NCBI GenBank assembly: GCA_003164785.1
Contig: PLUE01000032.1
Span: 84,393-148,392 of the forward strand
Direction: 5' to 3'
Origin: Gammaproteobacteria bacterium
GTDB taxonomy: Bacteria; Pseudomonadota; Gammaproteobacteria; Steroidobacterales; Steroidobacteraceae
Length of the DNA stretch: 64,000 bases
This document shows positions 35,600-44,629 of this stretch, in pieces. The translations under genes and the position numbers were made by a program. Numbering within the stretch: the first letter of the stretch is position 1; the number at the start of each line of letters is the position of its first letter. A model generated the notes under the pieces. That model was not told the origin of the DNA. It did no database searches and saw only the letters and a program-made list of their open reading frames with translations.

Positions 35600-35950
35600 A
35601 TGAATATTCGTAAAATCGTTCTCGCGGTCGCCACGATCGCCGCCTTGTCCCCCGCCATTTCCAATGCATCGCCGGAGCGGGAGTCCCTCAAAGCGTGTGC
35701 CAACGCCTTTGCGACCAGCATTGCCACGCCTGGCGCCGCCACGCCCGGTTACAAACTTGCTTATCACGGCGACGTCAGCAGCCCGTTGATGGAATATCCG
35801 TCGGACTATACTTTCATGCTCGAAGCGCATGATGCGAAGGGCTCGGCCATCGCACGTGCGCGCTGCTCCACGAATGCGCGTGGCGAAGTCACCGCGATTT
35901 CAGCCGTGCCGTTGAATTCCAAGCCGAGCGCCCTGGCCGCGTCGTTCTAA
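35600..35950 (+). CDS. Small exported protein of unknown function
   Basis: A 116-residue protein with a clear Sec signal (KIVLAVATIAALSPAISNA, cleavage before SPER). The mature part is ~92 residues with two Cys (KACANAF and RARCSTNARG) that could form a disulfide, and a likely small beta-sandwich (YTFMLEAHDAKGSAIARARC). No known family recognised. AAGGA lies nine bases before ATG 35600. It sits alone between a LysR gene and folA. Confidence 0.75.
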   Translation: MNIRKIVLAVATIAALSPAISNASPERESLKACANAFATSIATPGAATPGYKLAYHGDVSSPLMEYPSDYTFMLEAHDAKGSAIARARCSTNARGEVTAISAVPLNSKPSALAASF

Positions 35951-35970
35951 GAGTTCGCGAACCCCTTAAG

Positions 35971-35990
35971 GCCGTCGAACGAGGGACGGC
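35971..35990 (+). other. Hairpin after the small exported protein gene
   Basis: GCCGTC and GACGGC form a 6-bp stem around an 8-base loop 21 bases after the stop codon, with no U-tract. It could be a weak terminator or RNA-end stabiliser ahead of folA. Confidence 0.4.
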
Positions 35991-36024
35991 TGGCGGACAG
36001 GATGCCGGCGGCGTATAAGGCCTG

Positions 36025-36591
36025 ATGTTAGGTCAAACTACGGCGGCGGCCCATCCGCAGGAGCAAGTGGTCGGCGCCGCGGCCCTCGAGCTGGTCGTGG
36101 CGGTCGCCGACAACGACGTCATCGGTCGCGGCAATGGGCTGCCGTGGCGTCTGCCGGCTGACCTGCGTCATTTCAAGGCATTGACGTTGGGTAGACCCAT
36201 CCTGATGGGACGCAAGACCTATGAGTCCATCGGCAAGGCGCTGCCCGGACGCAGCAATCTCGTGTTGACGCGATCCGCGGATTTCAATCCCGGCGATTGC
36301 CAGGTATTCGGCACGCTCGATGACGCGCGCCGGGCCGTCAGCGCAGAGCCCGCTCTCATGGTGATCGGGGGGGCCGAGATCTACCGGCTATGCCTGCCGG
36401 ACGCCGCGCGCATCCATCTGACGTTGGTGCACACCCGGATCGACGATGGCGACACCTTCTTTCAGGGCTGGCGCGGCGCGGAATGGCGCGAATCGCAGCG
36501 TGAGGATCACGCAGCCGATGAACGGAACGCGTTCGCCCACAGCTTCATCACGCTGGAGCGGTATCCGCCGCCAGCGGCGGCATCGAGCTGA
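36025..36591 (+). CDS. folA: Dihydrofolate reductase
   Basis: A 188-residue DHFR: ELVVAVADNDVIGRGNGLPWRLPADLRHFKALT (substrate/NADPH site), PILMGRKTYESIG, LPGRSNLVLTR, LMVIGGAEIYRLCL. It is ~20 residues longer at the N-terminus than the standard protein if ATG 36025 is used; no nearer ATG exists. The 3' 44 bases overlap, tail to tail, the end of kmo. It is not next to thyA, which is 8 kb away on the same strand. Confidence 0.93.
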   Translation: MLGQTTAAAHPQEQVVGAAALELVVAVADNDVIGRGNGLPWRLPADLRHFKALTLGRPILMGRKTYESIGKALPGRSNLVLTRSADFNPGDCQVFGTLDDARRAVSAEPALMVIGGAEIYRLCLPDAARIHLTLVHTRIDDGDTFFQGWRGAEWRESQREDHAADERNAFAHSFITLERYPPPAAASS

Positions 36592-37927
36592 TCGCGCGAT
36601 CGGCGCGTGCATAGTCGACCTGTGCCAACGTCGCAGCGTTGGCGGTGAGGTCGGACAATAGTCGTGTCTGGAGCAACCCGCGCTGCCGCGCCAGCTGATA
36701 GGGGATTTCGTGGTGGAACATCACCATGGAATAGCGGGGAATGAAGCGGGTCGGGTGCCGTCTTTCGAGTTCCATCGCCAATGTCTGTTGCAGCTGGAAC
36801 TTGGGGTCCGCCACGCGTTCCCGCATCTCGAGATAGTTCTCGAGCGCCATGTCGGCGATGGCGTCGGTGTTGGGCTTGCGAGTCATGAAGAAATCGTCGA
36901 ACACGGCCTCCCACGTGGCATTGCGCCCGACGCAGGCCGCGAATTCAACGCAGTCCTCGAAGCAGCAGTTCATGCCCTGACCATGAAACGGCACGATGGC
37001 GTGCGCGGCGTCGCCGACCAACGCCGCCATGCCCCGCACGGACCATGTGTCGGCGTAGACGGTGCCGAGAAAGCCCGTGGGATGCGCTTGAAATTCGCGC
37101 ACGCAGTCCGGCATCAGCGCGAACGCGTCCGGGAAGTTCGTCGACAGAAACTGTCGAATGGCCGTGGGTGAATCCAGTGCCTCGAAACTGGCCGCGCCGC
37201 GCTTCGCCAGAAACAAGGTGGCGGTGAAGCTGCCGTCGGCGTTCGGCAAGGCGATCAGCATGAAGTTTCCGCGCGGCCAGATGTGCAGCGCATCGCGCGC
37301 CATCGCGTAGCCGCCGGCCCGGCTCGGGATCGACAACTCCTTGTACCCGTGTTCGAGATCGGCTTCGGTGACGTCGATCAATCCCGACGCGCTCATGCGT
37401 CGGCGGGTGAGCGACCCTGCGCCGTCGGTGGCGAGCAAGGGCGCCATGGGAATGCCGAGAAGGGTGTTCCGTCGCAGGTCGCGAACCTGCGCGCTGCCTG
37501 CGGCAAAGTCCGTCTCTTCGAGGCGGTGTTCGAACTCGAGGCAGACGCCGTTGCGGGCGGCGACCTCCAGCAACGCTTGATTGAGGACATGGCGGGAAAC
37601 GGAATAGATGACTTCGCTCGGCCGTTGGCCATAAAGATGCAGCGACTGCGTTCCGTCCAACGGATGAATCATCCGTCCCCGCATCGGCACCAAGGTGTCC
37701 GCGATGGCATCATGGACGCCCGCCAATTTCAGGGCATGGATGCCGCGATCGGCCAGCGCCAGATTGATGGATCGGCCGGATTCGCCGGCATTGCCGCGCG
37801 GATCGGGCCTACTTTCATACAGCGTGACGGTCATGCCGAGTCGCTGCAGCAGGATGGCGAGCAAGGCGCCGGTTGGTCCGGCGCCGATGATGTTCACCGC
37901 GCCCTTGGTCATGCCCTGTTGTTTCAT
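36548..37927 (-). CDS. kmo: Kynurenine 3-monooxygenase
   Basis: A 459-residue FAD monooxygenase making 3-hydroxykynurenine from kynurenine. FAD site NIIGAGPTGALLAILLQRLG, then SGRSINLALADRGIHALKLAG (Kmo signature), and LVGDAAHAIVPFHGQGMNCCFEDC. Length and these motifs fit Kmo rather than PHBH. Start ATG 37927 overlaps the kynU stop by four bases; last gene of the haaO-kynU-kmo operon. Confidence 0.94.
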   Translation of the reverse strand: MKQQGMTKGAVNIIGAGPTGALLAILLQRLGMTVTLYESRPDPRGNAGESGRSINLALADRGIHALKLAGVHDAIADTLVPMRGRMIHPLDGTQSLHLYGQRPSEVIYSVSRHVLNQALLEVAARNGVCLEFEHRLEETDFAAGSAQVRDLRRNTLLGIPMAPLLATDGAGSLTRRRMSASGLIDVTEADLEHGYKELSIPSRAGGYAMARDALHIWPRGNFMLIALPNADGSFTATLFLAKRGAASFEALDSPTAIRQFLSTNFPDAFALMPDCVREFQAHPTGFLGTVYADTWSVRGMAALVGDAAHAIVPFHGQGMNCCFEDCVEFAACVGRNATWEAVFDDFFMTRKPNTDAIADMALENYLEMRERVADPKFQLQQTLAMELERRHPTRFIPRYSMVMFHHEIPYQLARQRGLLQTRLLSDLTANAATLAQVDYARADRAISSMPPLAADTAPA

Positions 37928-39237
37928 GGTTCGGATCGAATCGCGACACTCAACGTGTCGACGGCGGTGAACACGTCGCTGAAGGAGTTGTAGAGCGGGG
38001 TGGGCGCCAGCCGAAGAATGTCGGGCTCGCGCCAGTCGCCGATCACGCCCGCGGCGCTCAACCGTTCGTGGCAGCGCCTGGCTTCGCCCGGCGATCTTTT
38101 GATGCGCAGGCTCAACTGGCAGCCGCGCTCGTCACTTTTCCGGGGCGTGATGACCTCCACCTTGTCCGGTACCAGTGCGTCGATCAACAGCTGCAGGAAT
38201 TGCGTCAGGTGAATCGATTTTTCACGCAGCCGCCGCATGTCCGCGCGCCTGAAAATGTCGAGCGAGGCCAGCAGCGGGGCGGTGGACAGAATGGGCGGAT
38301 TGCTGATCTGCCAGCCCTCGGCGCCGTCGATGGGCGAGAAATCAGGTCCCATGTCGAAGCGCGTGGCTTTGCGCTGTCCCCACCAGCCGGCAAAGCGCGG
38401 CAGGCGCGGGTCGCGCGCGTGACGCTCGTGTACGAAGCAGCCGCCAACGGCTCCCGGTCCCGCGTTGAGATATTTGTAGCTGCACCAGACGGCGAAATCC
38501 GCATTCCAGTCATGCAGACTCAACAGGGTGTTGCCGATCGCATGGGCGAGATCCAGGCCGACGGCGGCGCCGACGGCGCGCGCCGCGCCGATGAGCGGCG
38601 GCAGGTTCCAGCGCTGGCCGGTCAGATATTGGACGCCCGGCAGCAACACCAAGGCAAGCCGCGCGCCTTCGCGTTCGATGATCTCGACGACGTCCTCGGT
38701 TCTCACGGCGCGCTCGCCGGCCCGCGGGCCGATCTCGATCAAGTGTTGCGCGGCGTTCAGACCATGGAACTCCAATTGCGACACGATGGCATAGCGATCC
38801 GACGGAAAGGCGGATTGTTCGATCAACACGCGATTGCGCTGCGAGTCAGGCCTGAAGAAGCTCACCAGCATCAGGTGAAGATTCACGGTCAGTGAATTCA
38901 TGGCCACCACCTCGGTCGCGGCCGCGCCCACGAGACCGGCCAGGGGCGCCGCCGCCAGCTCGTGGTAACCGATCCAAGGACGCGTCGCGTCGTGGTGCCC
39001 TCGAACCCCGAGGCGCCGCCAATCCGCCAACTCCTGCTCGATGTAGCCGGGCGTCGACCTGGGCTGCAATCCCAGGGAATGCCCGCAGAGGTATACCAGC
39101 TTGCGGCCGGTGGGATCGAACGGCTGGTGAAATTCCGCGGCGAACGGGGCCAACGGATCGCGGGCGTCATGCGCCAGCGCGGCCCCGGCGGTGAGCTCGG
39201 GGTATTTCAGGCCGGCGGCACCATCACCGCCCCGCAT
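37924..39237 (-). CDS. kynU: Kynureninase
   Basis: A 437-residue PLP hydrolase cleaving (3-hydroxy)kynurenine to (3-hydroxy)anthranilate and alanine. YLCGHSLGLQPRSTPGYIEQEL, AMNSLTVNLHLML, DLAHAIGN, the PLP lysine in WCSYKYLNAGPG, and GWWGQRKATRFDM are visible. Start ATG 39237 lies inside the 3' end of haaO (31-base overlap), which implies coupling. Confidence 0.94.
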   Translation of the reverse strand: MRGGDGAAGLKYPELTAGAALAHDARDPLAPFAAEFHQPFDPTGRKLVYLCGHSLGLQPRSTPGYIEQELADWRRLGVRGHHDATRPWIGYHELAAAPLAGLVGAAATEVVAMNSLTVNLHLMLVSFFRPDSQRNRVLIEQSAFPSDRYAIVSQLEFHGLNAAQHLIEIGPRAGERAVRTEDVVEIIEREGARLALVLLPGVQYLTGQRWNLPPLIGAARAVGAAVGLDLAHAIGNTLLSLHDWNADFAVWCSYKYLNAGPGAVGGCFVHERHARDPRLPRFAGWWGQRKATRFDMGPDFSPIDGAEGWQISNPPILSTAPLLASLDIFRRADMRRLREKSIHLTQFLQLLIDALVPDKVEVITPRKSDERGCQLSLRIKRSPGEARRCHERLSAAGVIGDWREPDILRLAPTPLYNSFSDVFTAVDTLSVAIRSEP

Positions 39238-39722
39238 GCGTCGCAGGTACGGTGTTCGACGCTGGAATAGAAACGCGTAAAGATCGCCGGCAACTCGGTT
39301 TCGATGTTGGCGACGGGAACGCGTTCCAGGTACAAACGATTGCCGCAGCTGTCGCAATACCATGAGAAGCCATCCAGTTCCGTCGGCGCGCGACGGCGCT
39401 CCACGACGATGCCGACGCTGCCCGCCGGACGCTGCGGCGAGTGGGGCACTTCGGGCGGCAACAGAAACACCTCGCCCTCGTGAATCGGAATGTCGGTGGG
39501 CCGGCCGTCTTGAACCACCCGCAGCACCATATTGCCCTCGATCTGATAGAAAAACTCTTCGCCCGGATCGTGGTGAAAGTCCTTGCGTGAATTCGGGCCG
39601 CCCACGGCCATCACGATGAGCTCAGTGTCTTGAAACAGCAGTTTATTGCCCACGGGAGGTTTCAGTAGATGGCGGTTCTGATCTATCCACAGCCGCAGGT
39701 TGAAAGGCGTCGATATTCGCAT
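39207..39722 (-). CDS. haaO: 3-hydroxyanthranilate 3,4-dioxygenase
   Basis: A 171-residue cupin that opens the ring of 3-hydroxyanthranilate, leading to quinolinate and NAD. Iron ligands in KDFHHDPGEEFFYQIEGNM and PPEVPHSPQRP; a C-terminal rubredoxin-like iron site has two CxxC pairs (CDSCG and CDACG), typical of bacterial 3-HAO. Start ATG 39722 fits the family length of ~174; the longer frame is not conserved. First gene of its operon. Confidence 0.94.
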   Translation of the reverse strand: MRISTPFNLRLWIDQNRHLLKPPVGNKLLFQDTELIVMAVGGPNSRKDFHHDPGEEFFYQIEGNMVLRVVQDGRPTDIPIHEGEVFLLPPEVPHSPQRPAGSVGIVVERRRAPTELDGFSWYCDSCGNRLYLERVPVANIETELPAIFTRFYSSVEHRTCDACGAVMVPPA

Positions 39723-39780
39723 TGCGCCATTATATGGGCGGCGAAACTTCACCGCCATTGACACGGTCCCAAGCTCCAGC

Positions 39781-40608
39781 TCAGGGCTCCCTAGAAGCCC
39801 GGCAATCCACTTGAACGGGGGCGGCGGCGCGCTCGTCGAGGCGCAGCGCCGTTAGGCTGCCGCCCCACACGCATCCGGTGTCCAAGCTGGTTACTTCCGA
39901 ATTGCTGAAAAATCCCAACGTCGACCAGTGACCGAACACCACGCGCGGACCATGCCATCGAGCGTTCACGGCGTCGAACCACGGGATGAGCGACTTCTTG
40001 TGCGCCTTCTCCGGCGAGCCCTTGGCGCGCAACGCCAACCGCCCCTCGGCGTCGACGTAGCGCAGTCGCGTGAAACAGTTGGCGATGAAACGCAGTCGAT
40101 TTGCGCCGGTCAGGCCGGCATCCCAGCGATCGGGTTCGTCGCCGTACATCTGTCCGAACACCCGTTCCGGATCCTGTCGCAAGGCGTGCTCGAATTCCCG
40201 CGCACATCCTCGCGCGGTGGCCATGTCCCATTGCGGCGGGAGGCCCGCGTGCAGCACGCAGAGGTTGAGCGACGCATCTTCGTGCAGCAACGGCTGGTTG
40301 ATGAGCCACTCCAGCAGCGCTTCGCGGTCTGGAGCGGCCAGAATTTCGTCGAGCGTGTCATCGCTGCGGATCCTGGCGACGCCGAAGGCAACGGCGAGCA
40401 GATGCAGGTCGTGATTGCCAAGGGTGACCGTCGCCGCGTCGCCCAAGGCGCGTATGCGCCTCAATGCTTGAAGAGATTCCGGTCCGCGGTTGACGAGATC
40501 GCCGACGAAGCATATGCGGTCACGATCCGGGGAAAATTTGATGGTCTCGAGCAGGGCGCCGAGCTCGGCGTCGCAGCCTTGGATGTCGCCGATGGCGTAA
40601 AGCGGCAT
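39781..40608 (-). CDS. apaH: Diadenosine tetraphosphatase (symmetrical)
   Basis: A 275-residue calcineurin-type phosphoesterase splitting Ap4A to two ADP. Motifs MPLYAIGDIQGCDAEL, GDLVNRGPES, GNHDLHLLAV, and the C-terminal FGHWSTLGFF with LDTGCVWGGSLTALRL. ATG 40608 is preceded by GGAGGG at six bases, which decides it over the longer frame. Last gene of the lptD-to-apaH series. Confidence 0.95.
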   Translation of the reverse strand: MPLYAIGDIQGCDAELGALLETIKFSPDRDRICFVGDLVNRGPESLQALRRIRALGDAATVTLGNHDLHLLAVAFGVARIRSDDTLDEILAAPDREALLEWLINQPLLHEDASLNLCVLHAGLPPQWDMATARGCAREFEHALRQDPERVFGQMYGDEPDRWDAGLTGANRLRFIANCFTRLRYVDAEGRLALRAKGSPEKAHKKSLIPWFDAVNARWHGPRVVFGHWSTLGFFSNSEVTSLDTGCVWGGSLTALRLDERAAAPVQVDCRASREP

Positions 40609-40624
40609 CAGCCGCCCTCCGCCT

Positions 40625-41032
40625 TCAGTGCAGGACTCCGGGCATCGCCAGACGAAATGGGGCGATGGGTGCGTCGAATTGCTGCCCGTCATCGCCCACC
40701 ATCTGATAGCTTCCCTGCATGGTGCCGACCGGCGTCTCGATCACGGCGCCGCTGGAATAGCGGAATCCCTGTCCCGGCTTCAAGTACGGCTGCTCTCCCA
40801 CGACGCCGTCGCCCCGCGTTTCCTTCACGTTGCCATTGGCGTCCGTGATGATCCAGTGGCGCGTCAGCAGGCGCGCAGGCACCTGGCCTTCGTTGCGAAT
40901 GGTGATGGTGTAGGAGAAGACGAAACGTTTGTCGCGCGGATCGGATTGTTCCTCGATGTACGAAGTTTCAACCTCGACACGGATCCTCAGCGCAGCGGGT
41001 CCAGGTGTCGCAGTGGGGTCAGGTGTCTCCAT
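40625..41032 (-). CDS. apaG: ApaG (DUF525) protein
   Basis: A 135-residue Apa[73 protein letters not shown]. The fold is a fibronectin-III-like beta-sandwich; phenotypes relate to metal and DNA damage but the function is unclear. It stands between usp and apaH, 16 bases from the latter. Confidence 0.94.
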   Translation of the reverse strand: METPDPTATPGPAALRIRVEVETSYIEEQSDPRDKRFVFSYTITIRNEGQVPARLLTRHWIITDANGNVKETRGDGVVGEQPYLKPGQGFRYSSGAVIETPVGTMQGSYQMVGDDGQQFDAPIAPFRLAMPGVLH

Positions 41033-41039
41033 GGGTCAA

Positions 41040-41471
41040 TTACCTCAGGCGTACTGCCAGCACGTCGCAGTGGGCCCCATGCAATATCGTGTCTTCGGTG
41101 AAATTGACCAGGATCGCCAGACCGTGACGTTCGCGGCTGCCGACCACGATCAGGTCCGCGCCTTCCTCGTCCGCCACCCGCAGAATCTCCGCCTTGGTGT
41201 TGCCGGCTTCCACGCGAAGTTTTGCCTCGCGAAGACCGAGCCGCATCGCCAGGCCGCTCAGTTTTTCGCGCGACCGTTCGATGAGTTCCTCCTCGATCTG
41301 CACGGTCGGCATCAGCGACTCGCCCATGGGCTCCACCGGCACGAATTCGACCACATGCAGCGCCACGATCGCAGCATTGGTGTAGGCCGCCTGCGTCCGC
41401 GCCGTGATCATGACCTGTTCGCTGTCATCCGACAGGTCGAGCAGCACCAAGAGTTTTTGATATCCGGCCAT
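41040..41471 (-). CDS. Universal stress protein (UspA family)
   Basis: A 143-residue single-domain Usp: YQKLLVLLDLSDDSEQV at the start, and the ATP-loop signature GADLIVVGSRERHGLAILVNFTEDTILHGAHCDVLAV. The GxxG-type loop is retained, so ATP binding is plausible. Start ATG 41471; the frame continues upstream without conservation. It is inserted between rsmA and apaG, which are direct neighbours in E. coli. Confidence 0.9.
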   Translation of the reverse strand: MAGYQKLLVLLDLSDDSEQVMITARTQAAYTNAAIVALHVVEFVPVEPMGESLMPTVQIEEELIERSREKLSGLAMRLGLREAKLRVEAGNTKAEILRVADEEGADLIVVGSRERHGLAILVNFTEDTILHGAHCDVLAVRLR

Positions 41472-41503
41472 CAGTGCCCGAGTATAACGGACTGTGGCGC
41501 CGC

Positions 41504-42304
41504 TCAACCGGTTTGTCGCTCATCCTGGTGCAGGCGGCAGTAACGGGATGCGAGGAGACCGAATTGCGCCGGCGCGAGGGTTTCCGGCCGCAACTGCGGG
41601 TCGATGCCGCAGGCTTCGATGTCCTCGCCCGTCAGCAGGGTTTTCAATCCGTTGCGCAGGGTCTTGCGCCGGTGCGAAAACGCCGCGGTCACCAGCATGC
41701 GAAGCACGGTCTCGCTCCCGATCTCGAAGCGGGGCTCGAGCGCCGGACGCAGACGCACAATGGCGGACCACACCTTGGGCTTCGGCCGAAACGCGCCCGG
41801 TCCGACGTCGAACAGGGCCTCGACCTCGGCATAGGCGGCGATCATGACCGTCAGCCGTCCATATTCCTTGCCGCCGGGCGGGGCGGCCATGCGATCCACG
41901 ACTTCCTTTTGCAGCATGAAGAACATGTCGCCAAGTGCGGCGCGCTGCTTCAGCAGCTGAAACAACAGCGGGGTCGAAATATTGTAGGGGAGATTGCCGA
42001 CGATCTTGAGCGGCGGCCCGGCGCCGCGCAGGCGTACGAAATCGGTGTCGAGAACGTTCTCGACGTGGACACGCAGGTGGCCCTTCGCCCGCGGATCATC
42101 AACGAGTATCTTGGCGAGATCGCGGTCGATCTCGATCACGTCCATGTTCTTGGCGCGCGCCAACAAGCTCCATGTCAGCGCACCGCGCCCCGGCCCGATC
42201 TCGACGAGACGTTCGCCGTCGCCCGGGGCCACGGCGTCTACGATGCGGCGGATGATTGCCGGGTCGTGCAGGAAGTGCTGACCAAACCGCTTACGTACTT
42301 GCAT
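41504..42304 (-). CDS. rsmA: 16S rRNA dimethyladenosine transferase
   Basis: KsgA/RsmA dimethylates A1518 and A1519 of 16S rRNA. 266 residues with KRFGQHFLHDPAIIRRIV, SAM motif VEIGPGRGALT, and catalytic NLPYNISTPLLF. The start overlaps the pdxA stop by 14 bases. Confidence 0.95.
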   Translation of the reverse strand: MQVRKRFGQHFLHDPAIIRRIVDAVAPGDGERLVEIGPGRGALTWSLLARAKNMDVIEIDRDLAKILVDDPRAKGHLRVHVENVLDTDFVRLRGAGPPLKIVGNLPYNISTPLLFQLLKQRAALGDMFFMLQKEVVDRMAAPPGGKEYGRLTVMIAAYAEVEALFDVGPGAFRPKPKVWSAIVRLRPALEPRFEIGSETVLRMLVTAAFSHRRKTLRNGLKTLLTGEDIEACGIDPQLRPETLAPAQFGLLASRYCRLHQDERQTG

Positions 42305-43292
42305 CGTGGGTGCTCGTGCTCGCCAGGTCCACGGCCAGCGTCAATGCCGCCCGCAGGCTTCCCACGTCGGCCTTCCCGGTGCGCGCCAGGGAGAGCGCGG
42401 TGCCGTGGTCCACGCTGGTCCGAAGAATCGGCAGGCCCAACGTGACGTTGACGGCATTGCCGAAGCCTACGTGCTTGATGACCGGCAGACCCTGATCGTG
42501 GTACATGGCCACCACGACGTCCGCGTCGGCGAGAAATCGAGGGGCAAAGGCGGTGTCGGCCGGGAGCGGTCCGCGGACGTTCATTCCCTCGCTGCGCAGG
42601 CGGCGCAACACCGGTTCGATCACGTCGATTTCTTCGCGGCCCAGATGGCCGGACTCACCGGCGTGAGGATTCAATCCCAGTACGGTGATGCGTGGCTCGT
42701 CCAAACCGAAATGCCGCTCGAGATCCATGTTCACGATGCGCAAGGTGGCCAGGAGTCGCTCCTGCGTGATGGCTGCAGGCACGTCGGCGAGCGCCAGGTG
42801 CGTGGTAACCAGGGCGACGCGCAAATCCCCGCTCAACAGCATCATGACCGGCAGCGCCGCGCGGGTTCGGTTGGCGAGGTATTCGGTATGTCCGGAAAAT
42901 GCGAAGCCGGCATCCATGATGGTGCTCTTCTGCACCGGCGCGGTGACCATGGCGGCGAACTCGCCGTTCATGCAGCCGTCGCAGGCGCGGTCGAGCATGT
43001 TCAGGACATAGGCGGCATTGCGCGGATCCAATGCGCCGGCGACCACCGGTTGCGCCAGCGGAACATGAAGCACCCGGAGCGTTCCGGCCGAATGCGCGGC
43101 GACGGGCTTCGATGCGTCATAGGACGTGATGCGCAGCGGCAGACGCAGGTCTGCCGCCGTCGCCGCCAACAGATCGGCATCGCCGGCAACGACGAGGTCG
43201 GCCGGCCAATCCGTCTGTGCAAGCACGACGCAGGCGTCGGGTCCTATTCCAGCCGGCTCGCCCGAGGTAACGATGATCCGCGGTACGTACAC
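42291..43292 (-). CDS. pdxA: 4-hydroxythreonine-4-phosphate dehydrogenase
   Basis: Vitamin B6 (DXP-dependent) pathway dehydrogenase, 333 residues. IIVTSGEPAGIGPDAC, MVTAPVQKSTIMDAGFAFSGHTEYLA with a metal His, LGLNPHAGESGHLGREE and AMYHDQGLPVIKHVGFG. GTG start at 43292, whose G is shared with the surA TAG; the longer frame upstream lies inside surA. Confidence 0.95.
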   Translation of the reverse strand: MYVPRIIVTSGEPAGIGPDACVVLAQTDWPADLVVAGDADLLAATAADLRLPLRITSYDASKPVAAHSAGTLRVLHVPLAQPVVAGALDPRNAAYVLNMLDRACDGCMNGEFAAMVTAPVQKSTIMDAGFAFSGHTEYLANRTRAALPVMMLLSGDLRVALVTTHLALADVPAAITQERLLATLRIVNMDLERHFGLDEPRITVLGLNPHAGESGHLGREEIDVIEPVLRRLRSEGMNVRGPLPADTAFAPRFLADADVVVAMYHDQGLPVIKHVGFGNAVNVTLGLPILRTSVDHGTALSLARTGKADVGSLRAALTLAVDLASTSTHDAST

Positions 43293-44599
43293 TACATCTT
43301 GATTTCGACGAAGGCCTCGTCGCGTAATCGCCGCAGCCAAAGCTCGGTCTCTTCATCCGCCTTGCTCTCGCGGATGGCTGCGAAAGCCCGCTGCCGCCGC
43401 ACGTCATCCGTGCTGTCGTACGTGCGGGTGCCCAACATCTGCACGATGTGCCAACCGTACCGGCTCTTGAACGGTTCGCTGATCTCGTTCGGTTTCAAGT
43501 CCGCGATGGCCTTGTCGAACTCCGGCACGAACGTGCCCGGCCCGCTCCAGCCCAAATCTCCGCCATCCGGCGCCGAGCCAGGATCCTCCGAAGTCGCGGA
43601 GGCGATGCCCGCGAAATCCTCGCCTTTCAGAATGCGGTCGCGCAGCTTGGCGAGCTTCTGGCGAACCGTTTCGTCGTCGTCCAATTCGTTGGGCTTCAGC
43701 AGAATGTGGCGCACGTGGATCTGATTGACGATCACCTGGGCCTCGCCGCCGCGGCGCTCGTTGAGTTTGACGATGTGAAAGCCGCTGGGCGTCCGCACCG
43801 GCTCGCTGACGTCGCCGGGCTTCATCTTGGTCACCAACTGCAGGATGAATTCGGGAAGCTGGGAGCCCTTGCGCCACCCGAGCTGGCCGCCGTCCAGCGC
43901 GGTCTGGCTGTTGGAGTTGGCAATCGCGAGTTGATTGAAGTCTTCGCCCTTCGTGGCCCGGGTGGCGAGATCCTGGGCCTTTTTGGTGATTTCCTCGAGT
44001 TGCTGGGGTGTGGCGGCCTCCGGCAGGGACAGCAGGATATGGGATACGTTGAACTCATCGTTCGCCGCCGCGGTCTGCTGGCGCGTGAGGTACTGGTCCA
44101 GTTCATGCGGGGTGACGTTGATATGGGCAATGACGTCGCGCTGCCTGAGGGTGCTCAGGGTCAGCTCCTTGCGCATGGACTCGCGGTACTGCTTGTAGTT
44201 CACGCCCTGGGCCTCGAGGGCGGTCGGCAGCTGGTCGAACGGGATCTTGTTGCGCTGCGCAATCTCCTGCAGCGCACCGTTCAGCTGCTCGTCGGAGATG
44301 GTGAGGCCGACGCGCTTCGCACGCTGGGCCTGAATCTCCTGCAAAATCAAGCGGTCCAGCACCTGCTGCTTGAGCACGCTCTGGGACGGCAACTCGACTT
44401 TCTGCTCCTGAAGGCGCTTGGTCACCGCCTCTATTTGGGTGTCCAGTTCGGTTTTGAGGACGAGGCCCTCGTTCACGATGGCCGCGATACGATCCAGCAT
44501 TTCACCATGGACGCCGATGTCCCGGGTCTGGGCTCTGAGCGCCGATGCGGACAGAACCGAAACGGTCAAAAACGTGCAAACGGCAGCAATTTTGCGCAT
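43292..44599 (-). CDS. surA: Periplasmic chaperone and prolyl isomerase SurA
   Basis: A 435-residue chaperone for outer-membrane proteins. Signal peptide cleaved near ASALRA-QT; N-terminal chaperone part (RIAAIVNEGLVLKTELD), two PpiC/parvulin domains (~170-275: SHILLSLPEAATPQQL, then GFHIVKLNERR; and ~285-385: VRHILLKPNEL, then GWHIVQMLGTR), and a short C-helix. Follows lptD, its client, in the conserved order. Confidence 0.95.
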   Translation of the reverse strand: MRKIAAVCTFLTVSVLSASALRAQTRDIGVHGEMLDRIAAIVNEGLVLKTELDTQIEAVTKRLQEQKVELPSQSVLKQQVLDRLILQEIQAQRAKRVGLTISDEQLNGALQEIAQRNKIPFDQLPTALEAQGVNYKQYRESMRKELTLSTLRQRDVIAHINVTPHELDQYLTRQQTAAANDEFNVSHILLSLPEAATPQQLEEITKKAQDLATRATKGEDFNQLAIANSNSQTALDGGQLGWRKGSQLPEFILQLVTKMKPGDVSEPVRTPSGFHIVKLNERRGGEAQVIVNQIHVRHILLKPNELDDDETVRQKLAKLRDRILKGEDFAGIASATSEDPGSAPDGGDLGWSGPGTFVPEFDKAIADLKPNEISEPFKSRYGWHIVQMLGTRTYDSTDDVRRQRAFAAIRESKADEETELWLRRLRDEAFVEIKM

Positions 44600-44629
44600 A
44601 GGACGGTCAATTCTCTGATTCAGTGGGCT

